DNA of 64,000 nucleotides from Streptomyces niger (GTDB lineage: Bacteria > Actinomycetota > Actinomycetes > Streptomycetales > Streptomycetaceae). Within the stretch, counting starts at the first letter, position 1. Each line of letters opens with the position of its first letter. Below, in pieces: positions 62,814 through 64,000 of the stretch. Made by a program: the position numbers and the translations under genes. The stretch spans positions 558,001 to 622,000 of the forward strand of contig NZ_JOFQ01000008.1 in assembly GCF_000718305.1 (NCBI RefSeq), written 5' to 3'. Below the pieces are notes generated by a model. That model was given only the letters and a program-made list of their open reading frames with translations, had not been told where the DNA came from and did no database searches.

Positions 62814-63950
62814 ATGGGGCGAGGCGGAACGGGCATGCCGGAAGAGCGGGAGCGGCAGGCCCGTCGGGACGGTCTGCCGCGGTTCGGCCGCCGGCTGGTG
62901 TGCTGGCTGCCCGCCATCTTCCTGATCGGCGGCCTGGCCTTCGACCTGCTGACGCCGACGCCGTACACCGCGGCGCCCTTCTTCTCGGCGGCGCCTCTGG
63001 TGGCGGCGCCGCTGTACTCATTGCGGTACACCGCCCTGAGCGCGGTCCTCTCCGTCCTGGCGGAGCTGGGCGTGGTCGCCTTCCACGGCCGGACGGGCGG
63101 CTACGAGTCGTACACCGAGGCGGTGACCGTCCTGGTCGTGGCCGTCCTCGCGCTCGGCATCAACCGCGTCGTACGGATCAGCGACGCCCGGCTGGCCTCC
63201 GTGCGGGACGTGGCCGAGGCGGCCCAGCGCGCCGTGCTGCCGCTGCCGCCGGACCGCATCGGCGGGCTCGACGTGGCCGCGCGGTACGAAGCGGCGCAGG
63301 CGGATGCCCGTATCGGCGGTGACCTGTATGCCGTGCAGGACACCCCGCACGGCGTACGGCTGATCGTCGGCGACGTACGGGGCAAGGGGCTGGAGGCCGT
63401 GGAAGCCGCCGTGATCGTGATCGGGGCCTTCCGGGAGGCCGCGGAACAGGAGGCCACGCTGGAGGCGGTGGCCGGGCGGCTGGAGCGGGCGCTGCAGCGC
63501 GAGGGCAGCAGGCGCGAGGGGCTGGACCAGTTCGAGGGGTTCACGACGGCCGTCCTCGCCGAGGTGCCGTCCGAGGAGCGCGGGCTGCTTCGGGTGCTGA
63601 ACCGTGGCCACCCCGCGCCCCTGCTGCTGTGCGCGGACGGCACACTGAGCGAGCTGGCACCGCGTACCCCGGCGCTGCCCCTCGGGCTGAGCGAGGTCGC
63701 GGGCTGGCCGGACCGCGCGGACGAGTCCCGGTTCCCGCCCGGCGCGATGTTGCTGCTGTTCACCGACGGGGTGACCGAGGCGCGGGACACGGAGGGGGTG
63801 TTCTACGAGCCGGCGGTCCGGCTCTCCGGCCGCGTGTTCACCGGCCCCGACGCGCTGCTGGACGCCCTCGTGGCGGACGTGGCACAGCACACGGGGGGCG
63901 AGACCGAGGACGACATGGCCCTGCTGGCGCTGCGCAGACCGGAGGGGTGA
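62814..63950 (+). CDS. Membrane SpoIIE-type PP2C phosphatase
   Basis: The product is 378 residues from an ATG at 62814 with AAGAGG ten bases upstream (ATG 62835 also possible). Three to four membrane helices lie in residues 30-130. The PP2C domain follows: AQRAVLPLPPDRIGGLDVAARY, DARIGGDLYAV with a metal-binding Asp, LIVGDVRGKGLEAV, NRGHPAPLLL, LLLFTDGVTEARD and EDDMALLAL. All metal-ligand aspartates expected in this family are present. Such enzymes dephosphorylate anti-anti-sigma factors in Streptomyces stress and development. The partner is not in this window. Confidence 0.94.
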   Translation: MGRGGTGMPEERERQARRDGLPRFGRRLVCWLPAIFLIGGLAFDLLTPTPYTAAPFFSAAPLVAAPLYSLRYTALSAVLSVLAELGVVAFHGRTGGYESYTEAVTVLVVAVLALGINRVVRISDARLASVRDVAEAAQRAVLPLPPDRIGGLDVAARYEAAQADARIGGDLYAVQDTPHGVRLIVGDVRGKGLEAVEAAVIVIGAFREAAEQEATLEAVAGRLERALQREGSRREGLDQFEGFTTAVLAEVPSEERGLLRVLNRGHPAPLLLCADGTLSELAPRTPALPLGLSEVAGWPDRADESRFPPGAMLLLFTDGVTEARDTEGVFYEPAVRLSGRVFTGPDALLDALVADVAQHTGGETEDDMALLALRRPEG

Positions 63951-64000
63951 GTTCGGGAGGGGTGACGCCCCCGTGCTGGTTTCCGGGCCGCTGCCGCTCC

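Overview
The window is high-GC actinobacterial DNA, almost certainly from a Streptomyces or close relative. The evidence is the bldC developmental regulator, the valine dehydrogenase gene, an Lsr2-type nucleoid protein next to purSQL, mycothiol-type enzymes, twin-arginine secreted enzymes, frequent GTG starts and many apparently leaderless genes. The backbone is chromosomal housekeeping. It carries most of the purine biosynthesis genes as scattered units: purA, purD, purC, purSQL and purF-purM.

Layout. 0-4.4 kb: an ABC-2 drug-type exporter pair divergent from a MarR-type repressor over a clear dyad operator, then a diacylglycerol-kinase-like gene. 4.4-9.2 kb: purA, a membrane Ser/Thr kinase and a Tat-exported PI-PLC-like enzyme. 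9.2-14.5 kb: a DUF4956/VTC polyphosphate-polymerase-like pair, a two-component system and an acidic-tailed secreted protein. 14.8-19 kb: a PLP aminotransferase, a GntR regulator, an unknown protein and a SLATT-like membrane protein, with a repeat-filled convergent gap. 19.4-31.7 kb: purD, an M48-like pseudopeptidase, a DMFase-like protein, purC, three tRNA-Gly genes, lsrL, purSQL and a mycothiol-dependent enzyme. 31.7-40.3 kb: a sulfatase, purF-purM, a DUF3073 gene, vdh, an unknown gene and bldC. 40.3-53.5 kb: a DUF6274 gene, tRNA-Asp, hrpA, a multi-spanning membrane protein, a tRNA Glu-Asp-Phe operon, a metallophosphoesterase, a small zincin, a proline-rich lipoprotein, a DEAD-box helicase with an 84-bp repeat tail and tRNA-Lys.

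From tRNA-Lys to about 61.4 kb the content changes to an accessory island. It starts with a tyrosine integrase broken by two frameshifts and a second decayed coding stretch. Then comes a co-directional cassette: a small basic four-cysteine secreted protein, a strong hairpin, an alpha-toroid-like lipoprotein, a MacB/FtsX-type ABC ATPase and permease, and a second lipoprotein-like exported protein. This cassette is the best candidate here for an undescribed system. The window ends with a HEAT-like hypothetical protein and a membrane SpoIIE-type PP2C phosphatase.

Regulation visible in the sequence includes several start codons 6-7 bases after a TANNNT-type -10 box (purD, purF, the mycothiol enzyme, the exporter ATPase, the 45.7-kb membrane protein). 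It also includes perfect-stem terminators after purD, purC, purL, purM and bldC and beside the tRNAs, and a dyad upstream of bldC that resembles a BldD site. All product names come from reading motifs and recalled family resemblance; no search was run.
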